64,000 bases of DNA from Paramarasmius palmivorus. Lineage: Eukaryota; Basidiomycota; Agaricomycetes; Agaricales; Marasmiaceae. Shown here piece by piece: positions 35,197-46,790 of this stretch (position 1 is the first letter of the stretch; each line of letters opens with the position of its first letter). The stretch lies in the NCBI GenBank assembly GCA_037176845.1, contig JAYKXP010000071.1:124001-188000 (forward strand), written 5' to 3'. The notes under the pieces were generated by a model, which saw only the letters and a list, made by a program, of their open reading frames with translations, was not told the origin of the DNA and searched no databases. Made by a program: the position numbers and the translations under genes.

Positions 35197-35749
35197 CTAG
35201 ATAAAGAGTTGCGGGCGGTGACAGGTGTTACGAGTTTGGTCGAAAAGGGGTATCTGCGATCGCGACAGAATTATCACTGTTCCGATTGACGGAGTTAACG
35301 CGCACAGCAGTTTCATCGAGGCTGCAATCTCGAGGCATTGAACGAAAGGTACTTGGAGATGAACGACATGCATTCCTGGAACCGAACTCGAGTTGGTGAT
35401 GGTGAAATTCAAAGCGAGGCGCACCAAAACTTTACGTAGGGCGAGGGATTCTGCCATCGTTCACGGCATCCACGTGAAGACTCAGAGTCTAGACTGTTGT
35501 CAGTCGAATCGATGATACATACAATTCAAATTGTCTCCGAGAAACTTCATGATTGGCCCTTCTAGTGATTGGGTTGACCGCTGGAGTCCTGATTCTGAAG
35601 GGACATACAATTCTTAACGCGCCCATCGTCTTCCTAAGCTTCCCATTCCGGTCGGCATGATCGTTCTCGCTAAGTAGTACTAGCTTCTTCAGCTCCGCAC
35701 ACAGGTTTGAACATATGCCGAGTCCACCGGAGACTGGAATATACTTCAT
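35197..35749 (-). other. Possible small gene or relic, unrecognised
   Basis: Two minus-strand open frames (35489-35749 and 35197-35457, each starting with ATG) lie end to end upstream of membrane protein E. A GTATGT donor-like site follows the first at about 35528. No domain is recognised and no good intron of normal length joins them. They may be exons of a small gene, a relic, or chance. Confidence 0.2.
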
Positions 35750-36048
35750 CTAGAACGAGTTCGACATTCAGATGATCTTGAGTTGAGGCCGGACGCTATG
35801 TGTACGCACCATTCATTACGAAACGGAGGTATAGACCAAGACTGGCATCGATCGCGCGACGCTCAAGCGCTCAAGGCTCGGTCCGAGGCTAAAATTTTTG
35901 CCTGCGTAGGAACGATGTTGTCCAATAGTGTTCTAACAAATGAAAATGATGCATCAAGGTTCAACTTGATTCAATCAAAGACATGAGGAGAGGATATTCA
36001 TACACCTGTAGTCCTTAGTTCGGTAGGATACATCGTAACAACCATCAT

Positions 36049-39000
36049 TCACCACCTGTTCAAATCTTCCCGAAAAACTATCCACAGCTTCTTCACAACA
36101 GGCTTCAAGGCGGACTCGATCGCCGGATTCTCTTCGTACGATTTCACCATATCCCTAAGCACCTGGGTCTTTGTGGTCAAGCTCGACCAGCCTTGACTCA
36201 GGCTACTGATATGATTGCGCAGGTCATCGCAAATAGATTTTGCGATGGAAAGTCGTGATTGCGCCTGGCTGATTGTGTATACCTCCCTTTCAAGTGCCGC
36301 AATTCGAGATCTTGTTTTGGTGATCAGTTCAATGATCAGGGCAATTATTTGTCCTGGCAAAGGCGTGAGGCCTGGGAGATGTAGATCAGGCAGAGTACAT
36401 ACCGATGCCAGGTATCCACTGCCAGTGTAAAGACGGAGATGAATTGGATATTAAACTTGCAGAACTATGACCCACCTCAAGCCACCTGTAATGATCATAC
36501 TCATTATTAAGCCTCCTCAACTCCTCGCGTTCTCCTCTCAGTCTGTCATTGTACTCGCCTAGCCGGCGATTGAGCTGTAATCACGAATCAGTCTTCCATA
36601 TGGCACGGTGCGAATGAGGTTTACATCATTAAAAGCAGCTTGGGAGTCCCAGTTGAAATGCAGGAAAGTTGTTTCTGCGGCTTCTGCGAGTGTGAGGCCC
36701 TTTGCTAGTTGCGGCGATCTCTTCTCAACGATGTCCAACAGCTTGCGTTTATCCAGCCCTCCGTCAAAGGGATTTTCTTGACCCTTGGAGAACTCGATGT
36801 AAAAGTCGACTACCACGCCTAGCTTCGGGATGAGGTTCGCTGTAATGTCACCTGCAAGTTTGTCGGAAGATGAAGCCAAGTCCGGGAACAGGGAGCTAAG
36901 AATTCAGTCAGCGGTGAAAGAGAAGGTGTCAACACCGTACTAACCGAAGTAACGAGGCGATGTATCGATACTCGTTTGCGTCATTGTTCAGGGTGGCCCT
37001 GTTGATGGTAAACTTGATGTCGGGTGGGGTTAACCCTTCCTTGAGGGTGGCATAGTCACCAGAGCTGAGGAAACTTCGTAGATGAGATAATGCATCTCCA
37101 GGCAGGGTCCGAGACTTGACGGCCGCTTCATATTGCACCCGACGTGCAGGGTCTCCGGTGTGCTCTATGTACGTCTGACATCTTCTTTGTAGAGTATTCA
37201 TATCTAGAGCCCAAGAGCTTCACAGAAAATGAGTCAGACGACAAAAGAATCGTTAATATCTAACCTACCTTGATAAGCCGGTAAAGGGCACCAACAGGTT
37301 GTTCCAGGTTTGGGACACTTGATTGGTTAGTGCATTCAGGTTTTGGAAGAACGTCAGAGCTTCTTTAACAGCTTTCTGCGTAGCAGTAGCGACATCTATG
37401 GCACTAGATCGGAGGAAATGTGAGTCGAGGAAAATTAGGGTACCTGCATCTCGCTCACGCTATGGCACCTGTCTTTCCACCTCTGGGCCCACTAAAATCA
37501 GTCGATCTCAGAGGAATTATGAAGAAGGCACTACTTTCCTAGTACTGGTGTTGATGCGAGAATGTAGTAGCGAGTCGTCCTTGAGAAAAGCGGCCACCAT
37601 CTCCACGTCAAAGACGTCACGAAGAATCTCGTAAGACCTCGTGTAGCTTTGATTCTGAATATCCTCAGAATTATAGCTAGGCGCGCCCTTTGTCTTTATA
37701 TTCCATAAGCACGGTCTTTCTCCGAAACATGGGTAAGACATACGCTGGAGATGTTGAAACGGAGCTGTTCTGAGCATGCGGTCAGCTCATCGAGTAACTC
37801 CTTGCTGAGGGCGACCGCGCTATCGCTGTTCTTTCGAAGCGTCTATGGAGGATGTATTAGACATGGGTAGGAATGACGGTATAGAGCATCGTACTGACCT
37901 TCGCAAGAGCATTCAAACGATCTTCGAAGCCTTCCGGAACACCTTTCCTCAAAATGGGTTCAAAGAGCTGTGCATAATGAGAATGGAATAGACACAGTGA
38001 ACTAATGTCCAACTGACCTTCATGAATTCACAATATCCGTTGAAGTCGCAAATGATCCCTTGTAGAAGGTCTCGCAGAATCCGCGCGTTTTCCTTGCAGG
38101 TGACAATGACATGACGACCGGATAGCTCGTACTTTTGGTTCGTTTTTATCCTAAGATGCCTAATCAACAGCTGTGAGTTTGATATTCGGGAGGATACGAG
38201 TTGTAGACTTACTCGAAGAGGGGCAACTGACCAATCATTTCCACTTCGGAGTAGACGTTCTGACTGGCTTCATTTAGCTTGGGAACGAGCTCAACAGCAT
38301 CCGGTTCGTCGCCAAACGGCGTAGCTATCGGCACTTCCACTGTCGGGCGATCTGTCTTTCCTCCAGAGACGACGTCGATGAAAGCCTGGGCAGCACCCGA
38401 AGCACCAGTCCATGCAGATACACAGTCATCCGCAGAAGTGCCATTCAAAGGGGAAGTCGTTGCTTGTCGAAGACGATTTAAAATCGAGTTCCGCGCCTTA
38501 ACGATATCCTCCGCGAAGTTGATGAGGGAAGTCAAGTAACCAGACATGTGGCGTACGGTACTCTGATAGTGGTGAAGAACGCTATAAAGATGTGTCTCAA
38601 TCGCGGCGACGACATCCTCGAGTTCGACGGCCCCTGATTCCACTAGTTTGTTGAGTGGGTTAGATACTTGATCGATTTGAAGGTGGAGGATGCCAGCTAA
38701 TGTCGATTTTCCAGGCGTTCCCTCAGCAAAGGTGGCAATAGGGCTGAGAGCTGGCGCGACGGTATCGTAGAGGGGTTTGGTCCAGTAAGGAGAGTCCGGC
38801 GCACGGTCTTGTAAGTCGTTACAAAGCTTGAGGAGATTTTGAACGACAGGATCCAAGACAGGCAGATACGACGTGAAGACTTTTCGATAGGGCTTTGTGT
38901 GATATCAATCAGCATGATATTGAAAGCGCGACGAAAGTAAGCCCCACGTACGTGATTCTTATTACGCAGCTTGTCGATATCCAATGTTTTCCAGCCATCA

Positions 39001-39470
39001 GCCGTCAACAATAAGGTCGAGGCCAGCTGTTGAGTGTCTGGGATAGCGTAGATGATGGTGGATAAGACAGAGCTGTACGAGATCACATCTCTCGCAAAAG
39101 AAATTGCATCGAGAGCGGCGTCGTTGACAAAACCTTTAGCGGAAGGAAAATCGGCTGGCGCAGGTTCAATAAGACTAGGAGAAATCAAGTTCAGAGAGAA
39201 TTTGACCCACGAGTCTTCATGTCGACCCCACCAAGGACGGGGTTGATGTACGCGTTATCGAGCTGTGTAACAGCGAACGTGTAGACACTTCGTAGACCAT
39301 CATAACCGTCCTCCAAGCTGTCGGGAAGAAAGTTGGTGTAATCCATGAAGTTGTCAAAGAGCTTAAAAGCTGAGGGCGTGGAGGAATGGTCTGTGGTTTG
39401 CTATGTTCTTATTAGCAACGAGTTCCATAGCCTAGCTTACAACTCGGGACTTACTATGACTATTTTTCAT
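36049..39470 (-). CDS. Large coiled-coil protein with short hydrophobic segment (alpha-PFT-like partner, tentative)
   Basis: Multi-exon gene (about ten introns of 50-60 nt) on the minus strand, divergent from the next gene. A start at 39468-39470 splices in frame to the exon with AFKLFDNFMDYTNFLP. The largest exon (about 38213-38880) is helical and begins near DPVVQNLLKLCNDL. Further helical blocks are at about 36930-37200 and 36600-36880. Near the C-terminus, between heptad-rich helices, lies a short hydrophobic stretch (WIPGIGQIIALIIELI, about 36320-36430), followed by a coiled coil to the stop at 36049. No signal peptide is seen. The plus-strand neighbour has a related layout with a much longer hydrophobic hairpin. 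A two-component alpha-helical pore-forming system is one reading; a structural coiled-coil protein is the alternative. Exon borders are approximate. Confidence 0.5.
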
Positions 39471-40288
39471 TCTGCCTGTCCAACTAATCGAGCTAGCAGT
39501 GCATGTGTAGCATTACATGGAACTATACGCTCCACAATTTCGAATCCACTAGCGGTGAATAATCGTACATAATGGTTGAGTGACAAGAAGGATGGAAAGA
39601 GCGGAGTTTGAATCATCTGATAGGGAGTTTGAATTGGTTCCTGACCTTGGCGGTGTCTTATCAATTACCCGGAACAACGGCCTCTTCTTGACCACCACAA
39701 TCGTCAGCATACTCTCTGTCACTGCTACTCCCAAAGTGGTCGGAAGAAGACATCACCGACTTCTCTGCTCCCACTATCCGAGGTTTTACTGCACATTGAA
39801 GCAATCTGGATGTTTTCGTTTTCGAAATAGTTTGGCCAGATGTAGCAAAGACTCGGACAGCAAGACTGGTTTACTGAGTAATCCAGCACGATGTACATAG
39901 CCGTTCTTCAGACTTCCTCAGACTTCTAAGGCTTGAAGCATGAGGTGCGTTAGTCAAAAGTTTACCGCAGTCACTGATGGGTAGCTGATATATCGAAGTA
40001 GCTTAATATCGCTGGAGAAGGATGTACTACAAGCGGTGACACCTGAAATGGACCTCTAGGCAAGTTCTTTGTTGTGTTTTTGTGCGCTTAGGACTCCACG
40101 GCTCATTTCATTTAATAGCTAACGATGCCCATTCGTCATATTATGGCTCGGGCAATCGGCTTAATCCACAGTAACACCTTGAATGCGGCAAAAGTACATT
40201 GCTATAAAAGGTTGAATCAATCTTCATACGTTCATCAGTCCTCACCCACTCGTCTGTCACTTCATAACTACCTCAGCCTCCTATTAGC
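39471..40288. promoter_or_regulatory. Divergent promoter region between the coiled-coil gene pair
   Basis: About 820 bp separates the two start codons. No supported gene lies inside; short frames at 39549-39900 show no family features. The plus-strand TATA box is at 40203. Shared control of both genes is plausible from this arrangement but not proven. Confidence 0.45.
40203..40210 (+). promoter_or_regulatory. TATA box of the plus-strand coiled-coil gene
   Basis: TATAAAAG lies about 80 bp upstream of the ATG at 40289, which fits a basidiomycete core promoter. Confidence 0.65.
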
Positions 40289-42777
40289 ATGTCTACCGAC
40301 AAAGTCTTCGTCGCGTTCAGTCCTGGCAGCAAGCTTGGTTCGTTGCAGAGCTTTGCGCCAAAAGTCATTGATGTTCGCTCCGCGTTCAACGAATTGGCCG
40401 TTTTTCCTCATCTCGAGAGCATGAAGATTGGGAACAGCGAGCTATCCGAAGATGACCAGAATCTTCTCAAGCTCGTCAACGATGGTATCGCTCGCTTCAA
40501 CAACCTCACGCTCATCAACCTCGGACTTGCTCGCAATGTCTCTACCTATAATGACACGTTCTCCGCCCTCATCGATATGTTCGATGTTAAGACTCTCGTT
40601 GCAACTATGCAACCAGTCGCTAAAGAGAACGCCGAACATGCCAGCACCCAGTTCGAACACAACAAGAAGTTCCTCAAGGAGGTGAGCGAGCACGTTCGTC
40701 CTAACGCATGCGACTTCTAAGTGATACCGTTTTACTAGTTTTCGGAATACGTTGACACGGTCAATGCGCGCATTGCGGACATGGATAACGAAATCGGCGG
40801 ACTTGACCAGCAAATTGCTGAGAGTTCTCAGAAGTTGGCTTCCCAGAACATTGTCGAGACCCTCTGGAAGATCCTCAAGGTGAGCCCACCCTTATCGCGC
40901 CGTCTCAGCCAATTCAACAATTATTGTCTCCAGGATGTCTACAAGCTTGCAACTGAAGCGTCCTCGTCAAAGGCGCAAATTGCTACTCTGCTCAACGTGA
41001 CGCTGGCAGATGTTGCCGGTACTTTTGGCAACCTCTTCCAGGAGCGAGAGCGCTTGGAGAAGGTACTAAAAGGCTTGCGCGCTTTACGAGACCAGTTGCA
41101 GAAATTGAAGGCAAAGTTCACGAAACTTTCCAAAGGCCTGACGCCGGTGCTCGACGACTCGACTTCTCTCCTGGACGTCTGGGGGGATGTGCATGACCGC
41201 ATGACTCCACTGGCAAGCGATACCTCCATGGTTGCACCAGCCACCTCGACCGCTTTGAAAGACGCGTGGTCCAAACTTGCCAAGGCAGCGAGTGATTACG
41301 TTGCTGCCATCTCATCCTCTGGTCGTACTGTGGCTCCATCCCAAGAAAGTTTCAGCACTGTTACAAGGATCCCTATTACCAAGGAAGAGATAGTCATGGC
41401 GGAATGGGCCTTGCAGCAACCTCCCAGCTATAGTCTGACGGCGTCCTACGAAGCACCCCCTGCTTACAGCATTTCTAGCAGTGATGAAGAAGTAGTAAAG
41501 AAGGTTTTGAAGTATGTGTTCCATCCTCTACACTTTTTATTGCGCTAACTTGTCTGCAGCCCACCCAATGACGCCAAAGCTCAACTCGATAAGCTTGCTG
41601 ATAATACGGGAAAAATCATCGACCAGTTCGACGTAAGTATCGTTTCCAGTGACATTGTCTGCAAGCATGTTGATGTTGACTAATATCTTGATATCCAGCA
41701 ACTTCTCCAGCAGCCATTCGTCGAGCAGCTGACATGCACAGACCCTCAAGATCCGGAAGGCAAAAAAAAGACGTCAATCTATGCCATGACCACCTACTAT
41801 CGTTCTGTGAGTCTAAACCATTCTTCTTGTGCAATGTGACACTAACCATCGTTCAAACGTAGCAATACTTACAGCTACAGTTGGACACTCTCCCTGTCGC
41901 TCGCAATCTCAAATCTTATGCCGAGACTCAAAAGGCTCTCCTTCCCTTCGTGAAGGTTGGGAAGGACGTTGGACCTAGCGATGTCGACATTAAGACCTTC
42001 ATCGACACCAACCAACCTCTAGTGCAGGGATTTAAGAAAGAGGCCGCAACTCTCGCCGACCGACAGTAAGCCATTGGTTAAACCTCACGAATGAGCACCC
42101 CACTCAACTCATTCTAGCACAAAGCTCAAGCAGAGCTGGGATTTAGCCATCAACGCGGTTCAAAAGAGCATCAAAGAATGCAACGAAAATATCGACAAGT
42201 GGCAAAAGAGCGTTGATGACATGACAGAGGAAAAGAAGAAGTCCATCCTTTACGCCGCTCTTTTGGGAGCTGGTGCTCTGCTGGCATTCGCGGCAGCTGC
42301 TTTTCTACCAGGCGGTATGCTAGCGGCCCTCGGTATCGCTGGCACCTTGGGAAAATTGACTATTGACCAAATAATCAAAGCAAATAAGGTGTGTCCCCTT
42401 GCGAGGCCTTTTGTTACTCTTGTTAACGCTCTCCAAAGCTTAGCCAAGCAATCAATGAACTTAAATCCGCCATTGAGAATGCTAAACAGACTCGCACCAA
42501 ACTGGAAAAGTTAGTCCCTATTTGATCATACGTTTCTTGTCTAACCACTCTTGATAGCCTCTTACCTTTCTTACTAGGCATTGCCCAAAGTCTGTCTGAT
42601 GTGACGAAGATCTGGAACGATATCGCCCAAAGCCTAAACACTCTTGACGCATTCTACAAAGTCCTTGGAGGACCCACTGGCCCGGTGATTTTGGACAAGT
42701 TAAGGCCTACTATCATTAAGAATTGGGACGATGTTTCCAAATCCTGCACTGCCTACATAAACAGAGTATCGAAGTAA
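40289..42777 (+). CDS. Coiled-coil protein with hydrophobic hairpin, alpha-helical pore-forming-like (tentative)
   Basis: About nine exons, roughly 690 residues, ATG at 40289 to TAA 42775-42777. The first exon is 40289-40681 and the second starts at 40739. The N-terminal half is long amphipathic helices (40.5-41.2 kb). A linker at about 41419-41470 carries two PPxY motifs (PPSY and PPAY). The C-terminal third has a long helix (41.9-42.2 kb), then about 38 strongly hydrophobic residues rich in Ala, Leu and Gly with a Pro-Gly-Gly turn (about 42238-42360). A second long helix and a short C-terminal domain with two Trp follow. Helix - hydrophobic hairpin - helix is the layout of ClyA, HBL-B and Cry6-type proteins. 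There is no signal peptide, so release would need lysis or another route. A membrane-remodelling or structural role is also possible. No family match could be checked. Confidence 0.6.
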
Positions 42778-42887
42778 CCATGTATCAACTTTTCAGTGTA
42801 GTATTTGAGAATAGAGAAGCCTCGTTCAATTCCATATATACGGAACGAAATGACAAGAAGTCTCAATAGAGGAACGTATAAGCCAGC

Positions 42888-45800
42888 CTAGCGATCCCGA
42901 CTGGCTCCCAACCCGAGCTTGGTGTTCTTGATCACAGCTTTCAATGGATCTTTCAGACCTTGCCCACCGCTCTGCAGGCCTATACGATCTCCTTCGGCCC
43001 ACCCCATCCCCGCTAGTAGCCGGAATCCGATGTTGGTTTCGTTCAACTTTGGTGCAGCCTGTTTATAATCGTATTAAGCATATGTTCAGGATCCTTGAAC
43101 CATAGACATACCTTGCCGACCTCGTCACCTTCTCTGATCTTGTGGCCGCCTCTCCTTGCTCCGCCCCCTTTTCCTCCATTGACATCAATACCTGCAGCAA
43201 ACTCTACGCCTCTGGCTCTTGCGGCACGTACAACCTTTCCAACCTTCTTCTCGTTGACTATACCCTCTGCGCTCCGTCTTGTCTTGCTCAGCGTCGTGTA
43301 TCTTTGATTACCATTACCCTTCGACACGCTCTTGAGTCCAAATGCAGTTGCGAGCTCATGGACCATCTTCCTCGTTTCCTTGGCACACGGAGGTAGAGAC
43401 ATATTGTGTTTTCCGGTATCGTCCAAGAACCTGCGGATTTGCTGAACCAATGTCGAGATATCTATAACTCGATTGTCCAACGAAAGCGCCAAAGCTCGCT
43501 CTTCGAACTTTCTGGCTTTCTTGCCACCTTTCTTGGGTGCCAGAGGATCGACAGCAGCCAACAGTCTCTCCATTTCCCTCGCTTGCTTCTTTGCGGCCTT
43601 TTTCTGGCGATCGGCCTCCCAGAGCTCAGCTAGATCCGGAGGAAGGTGTTTGGACTTGTTCTTGCGTTTTCCTGGGTCAATATTAGCGAAAGCGGTAGAT
43701 GGAGATATTATAATGAACTTACCAGCCTTCGGCATCCACTCTTCGAGGTCTTCGTCGTCTTCGAAAGCAAACTCATCATCGAAGTCAAAGTCACCATCTC
43801 GAACTGCACGGAACAGCTTTTTACGCGCCTTACGGTCACGCCCATTGAGGATATCAGCATTTTCTTCGAGAAGGTCCTGTGTTCCAAGTTTGGTAAGCGA
43901 AAGATGAGACGCGCGTAGTACACGAACCTCAATCTCGGCAATGAAATCGTCATCCTCTTCTGCCCAAGTTTTCCTACGATAGTACTCTTCGTCATCAGAG
44001 TCGTCCAGATCATCATAAAAGTCCTGGGTAACCGCCTTCCCTTTCCCTTTATCTTTCTGTGACTGCTTCCGTAGCTTGTCCAGTCGAGCTTGGAAGCTAG
44101 ACTTGGGGCTCTCCTCTTCATCGTCGCTATCCTCGTCTACATCATCTTCGCCAATGAGCTCCCGTTCCTCGGCATCCATCACAACTTCTACATCCTCTTC
44201 ATCACCTTCACTCTCATCATCGTCTGACTCCATTTCATAGTACTCCTCTTTAACCCTGTTGGCGTTCTCTGCTTCCAGATCTTCCTTAGTCAGGTATCCT
44301 CTGTCGATCCCCTTGACGAACGCTTTCATTGCCTCGGTGTCGAACTCGAGATCTGGGTCGACATCCATGCCTTCAGCACCTGGATCTTCCTTCTTCTTGC
44401 CCTTCTTCTTCTGAGAAACAACGTGCAGCGTCTTTGTAACCTCATCCAAACGAACTTCCTCCTCCTCCTCACTTTCCCATTCAGAATCATCAGTACCCCA
44501 ATCAACATCCGAATCTCCCTTTCTACCACGGCCTTTCCACAGTTGACGATCCGAGACGGCAATGCCACGGTCTGCAAAGCTTCTACTCTTATTGCTCTTA
44601 CCCCGAGCCCACTGTGTACGATGGCGATGCTTCATACGCGCTGAGACCGGGGTACGAGTTGATAGGGTGAATAAAGGTTTGGTTTTGGATGATGAGGCAG
44701 GGGTATTCTGAGTCTGTGAGAAGGAGAAGGACACGGAATCGACGCTAGGTGCTTCACCGAGTGGCCGCCCGGTGAGGATACTACGAGCAGAGCCGACAGG
44801 AATGTCGGCATTCACCTGGGGTTGAGGGGTGGCTCGTCCAGAACGAGGGTTGGGTGCGACGTAAACGATGATATCTTCGTCAGGGTCTTCAGCACCGAGA
44901 GGCACTGTGTTGTTTGACGAGGATGTGCCTTCGTCAGTAGGCTCTGTAGGTGTAGTGTCGATAAAGAAAAGTGGCTGCTCTGTTGAGTTTTCGGCGCTGG
45001 GACCGGCTTCGACGGCAGGCTGAGGAGTGGCGTCAATCGTGAATGCTGGAGGCGCAGGAACGGCGTCTGGTTCAGGTGCCATTGAGATTAGCTGCGTTGG
45101 TTGTACCTGGGATAACGGTGGTTCGGTTTGGTCTGATTCTACTGGCAACATAGCCTGTCCTTCATAGTCCATTCCTGTTGGTAACTGTGGAGAGGACATC
45201 GGGCCAACATTTGGAGTTGTGGTCGATGGAGGGAGTGAAGGCTCTGAGATGATAGTCGGCGGTGCATCCGCCATATGCGAATCTGATTCTAATGGAGGTG
45301 TCTGCTCGGGTACTGGCGCTGGATCCGAAACCTCTGGCGGTGGAGGCTTTGGTTCACCAGGATCGTGCCCTTGGATATCCATGGATGCGATAGTAGATGA
45401 GACGCTCATGACTACATCATCAGTTGACGTTGCGTCTGTTATCGTTATGGCCTCGGCTTGGATAACGATACTTCCGCCGGTTTGAATGTCGGTGGCCCTA
45501 GCTGGGGCATCACCACCCCCAAAAGATGGTGGCTCATAACGTCCGGTGAATATTTGCTCTTCTGGAAGAGCTTTCGACGTTTCCTCGGCAGCGTTGGCAT
45601 GAGATGCATCAACGGTCTCTTGGAATGCCCCAACGTCTGCGAAATCGATTTCTTCGAGCTCCTCCTCTACTTCTCTAGCTTCTGCCTCTGAGTCGGTTTC
45701 ACGTGGTCGCTCAAACTTGCCGCTAAAGACACGAGCGACCTTGTCCGCAGTCGGTACGTGCTCCTCTTCTTCGTCACCTATATCATCGTCAACACCTTGT

Positions 45801-46495
45801 TCAATATCCCCACAAAAGAAAGTATGCACCGATGTCTTCCACAACCGGCTTCAATAGTTCCTCGTCTTCTTGATTTTGGAACAAGAATCTGTTCTGTGTT
45901 GCTGGCACAAAATGAATGATCTTCAGGAGAGGTCTATCTTCGTTCAAAAGTCGGGATAAAGGTTCTGTGGTATCTCTGAAGCGTCTCCCCTGTCCACGAT
46001 ATCCAGAGCCACGATATTCATTTGTTTCTCTTCCTCTACCTCGTCCGCGAGGTGTAGTCGTTCCCGAGCCAGCTCCGCGTCCTCGAGGGGAATCAATTCC
46101 TCTGCCTCGTATAGGTGTGTTTGAGCCAGATCCACGACCTCTTGCTCCTGTAAAATCGTCAAGATACAGAACAAACAGTGTAACGAATGCACACCTCGAT
46201 AATATTGTGGCTGGCGCTCAGCTGGCCATTGTTGTAAGACAAAGTCTGTTTCCATCGAAGGGATGTATCCTCCTCTACCTCCTCTGAACCCACCTCTTCC
46301 ACCTCTACCTCTATCACTCCCCCGAAAATGCAAATCTCCTCTATCCCTTCCTCTTCCTCTGCCTCTTCCACGATATTGTATACCAGGGTTGAGGTCAAGT
46401 GGAATGAAATCTTCGTCATTCTTGGAGCTGTTGTGAACCGAGAAAAAACCGCCGCGGTAAGGGGTGTTCCCTCTTTTCTTGTTTCCTCTAGCCAT
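42888..46495 (-). CDS. SQS1: SQS1-like R3H and G-patch protein (Prp43 activator)
   Basis: Nuclear RNA-processing factor; yeast Sqs1/Pfa1 activates the DEAH helicase Prp43 in spliceosome disassembly and ribosome biogenesis. The start (46493-46495) opens MARGNKKRGNTPYRGGF, then an RGG-rich region (RGRGRGRGRDRG, RGGRGGFRGGRGG). After an intron more RGRG repeats and FVPATQNRFLFQNQEDEE follow. A 52-nt intron then joins VEDI to GDEEEEHVPTADK. A long disordered acidic region comes next. The R3H domain is IDISTLVQQIRRFLDD with LPPCAKETRKMVHELATAF. A last intron (43059-43111) precedes the G-patch: NIGFRLLAGMGWAEGDRIG and LQSGGQGLKDPLKAVI, ending GASRDR at 42888. Two further introns, at about 43672-43722 and 43878-43928, are both 51 nt and stop-free, so the uninterrupted frame 43043-45844 contains intron codons. 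Confidence 0.87.
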
Positions 46496-46790
46496 TTTCT
46501 CTAGGCTAAGGGGTCTATATGAAATGAAAAGCGAGCAGGATAGATGGAATGGATGTGAATTTATGCTTCGGAGACGAAGACATCACGTTCGGAGTCATCG
46601 ATAGTAATTAGCACTTTTGGTATTCCTTTCCCGCGGTCTCACGAGCGTATGCAGTAATTAAATAATTAGCTGGGAAGGTTTGGGGAAACTGAATTGCTGT
46701 GGTATCTAGCTAATGAACATAGAAATCGGGGGTCTGCGAGAATAGAGGTCTAGCAGGGATAAGAATGACTTCGCTCCTTCTTTCAATAAT
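46496..46790. other. Short intergenic region
   Basis: Between the SQS1-like start and the F-box gene 3' end. No gene is seen; it should hold the SQS1-like promoter. Confidence 0.5.

Noticed and set aside
43043..45844. A single-exon 933-codon gene
   Set aside because: Its first codon is TTG and the N-terminus is intron read-through; the spliced SQS1-like model explains the N-terminal RGG region and the C-terminal G-patch.
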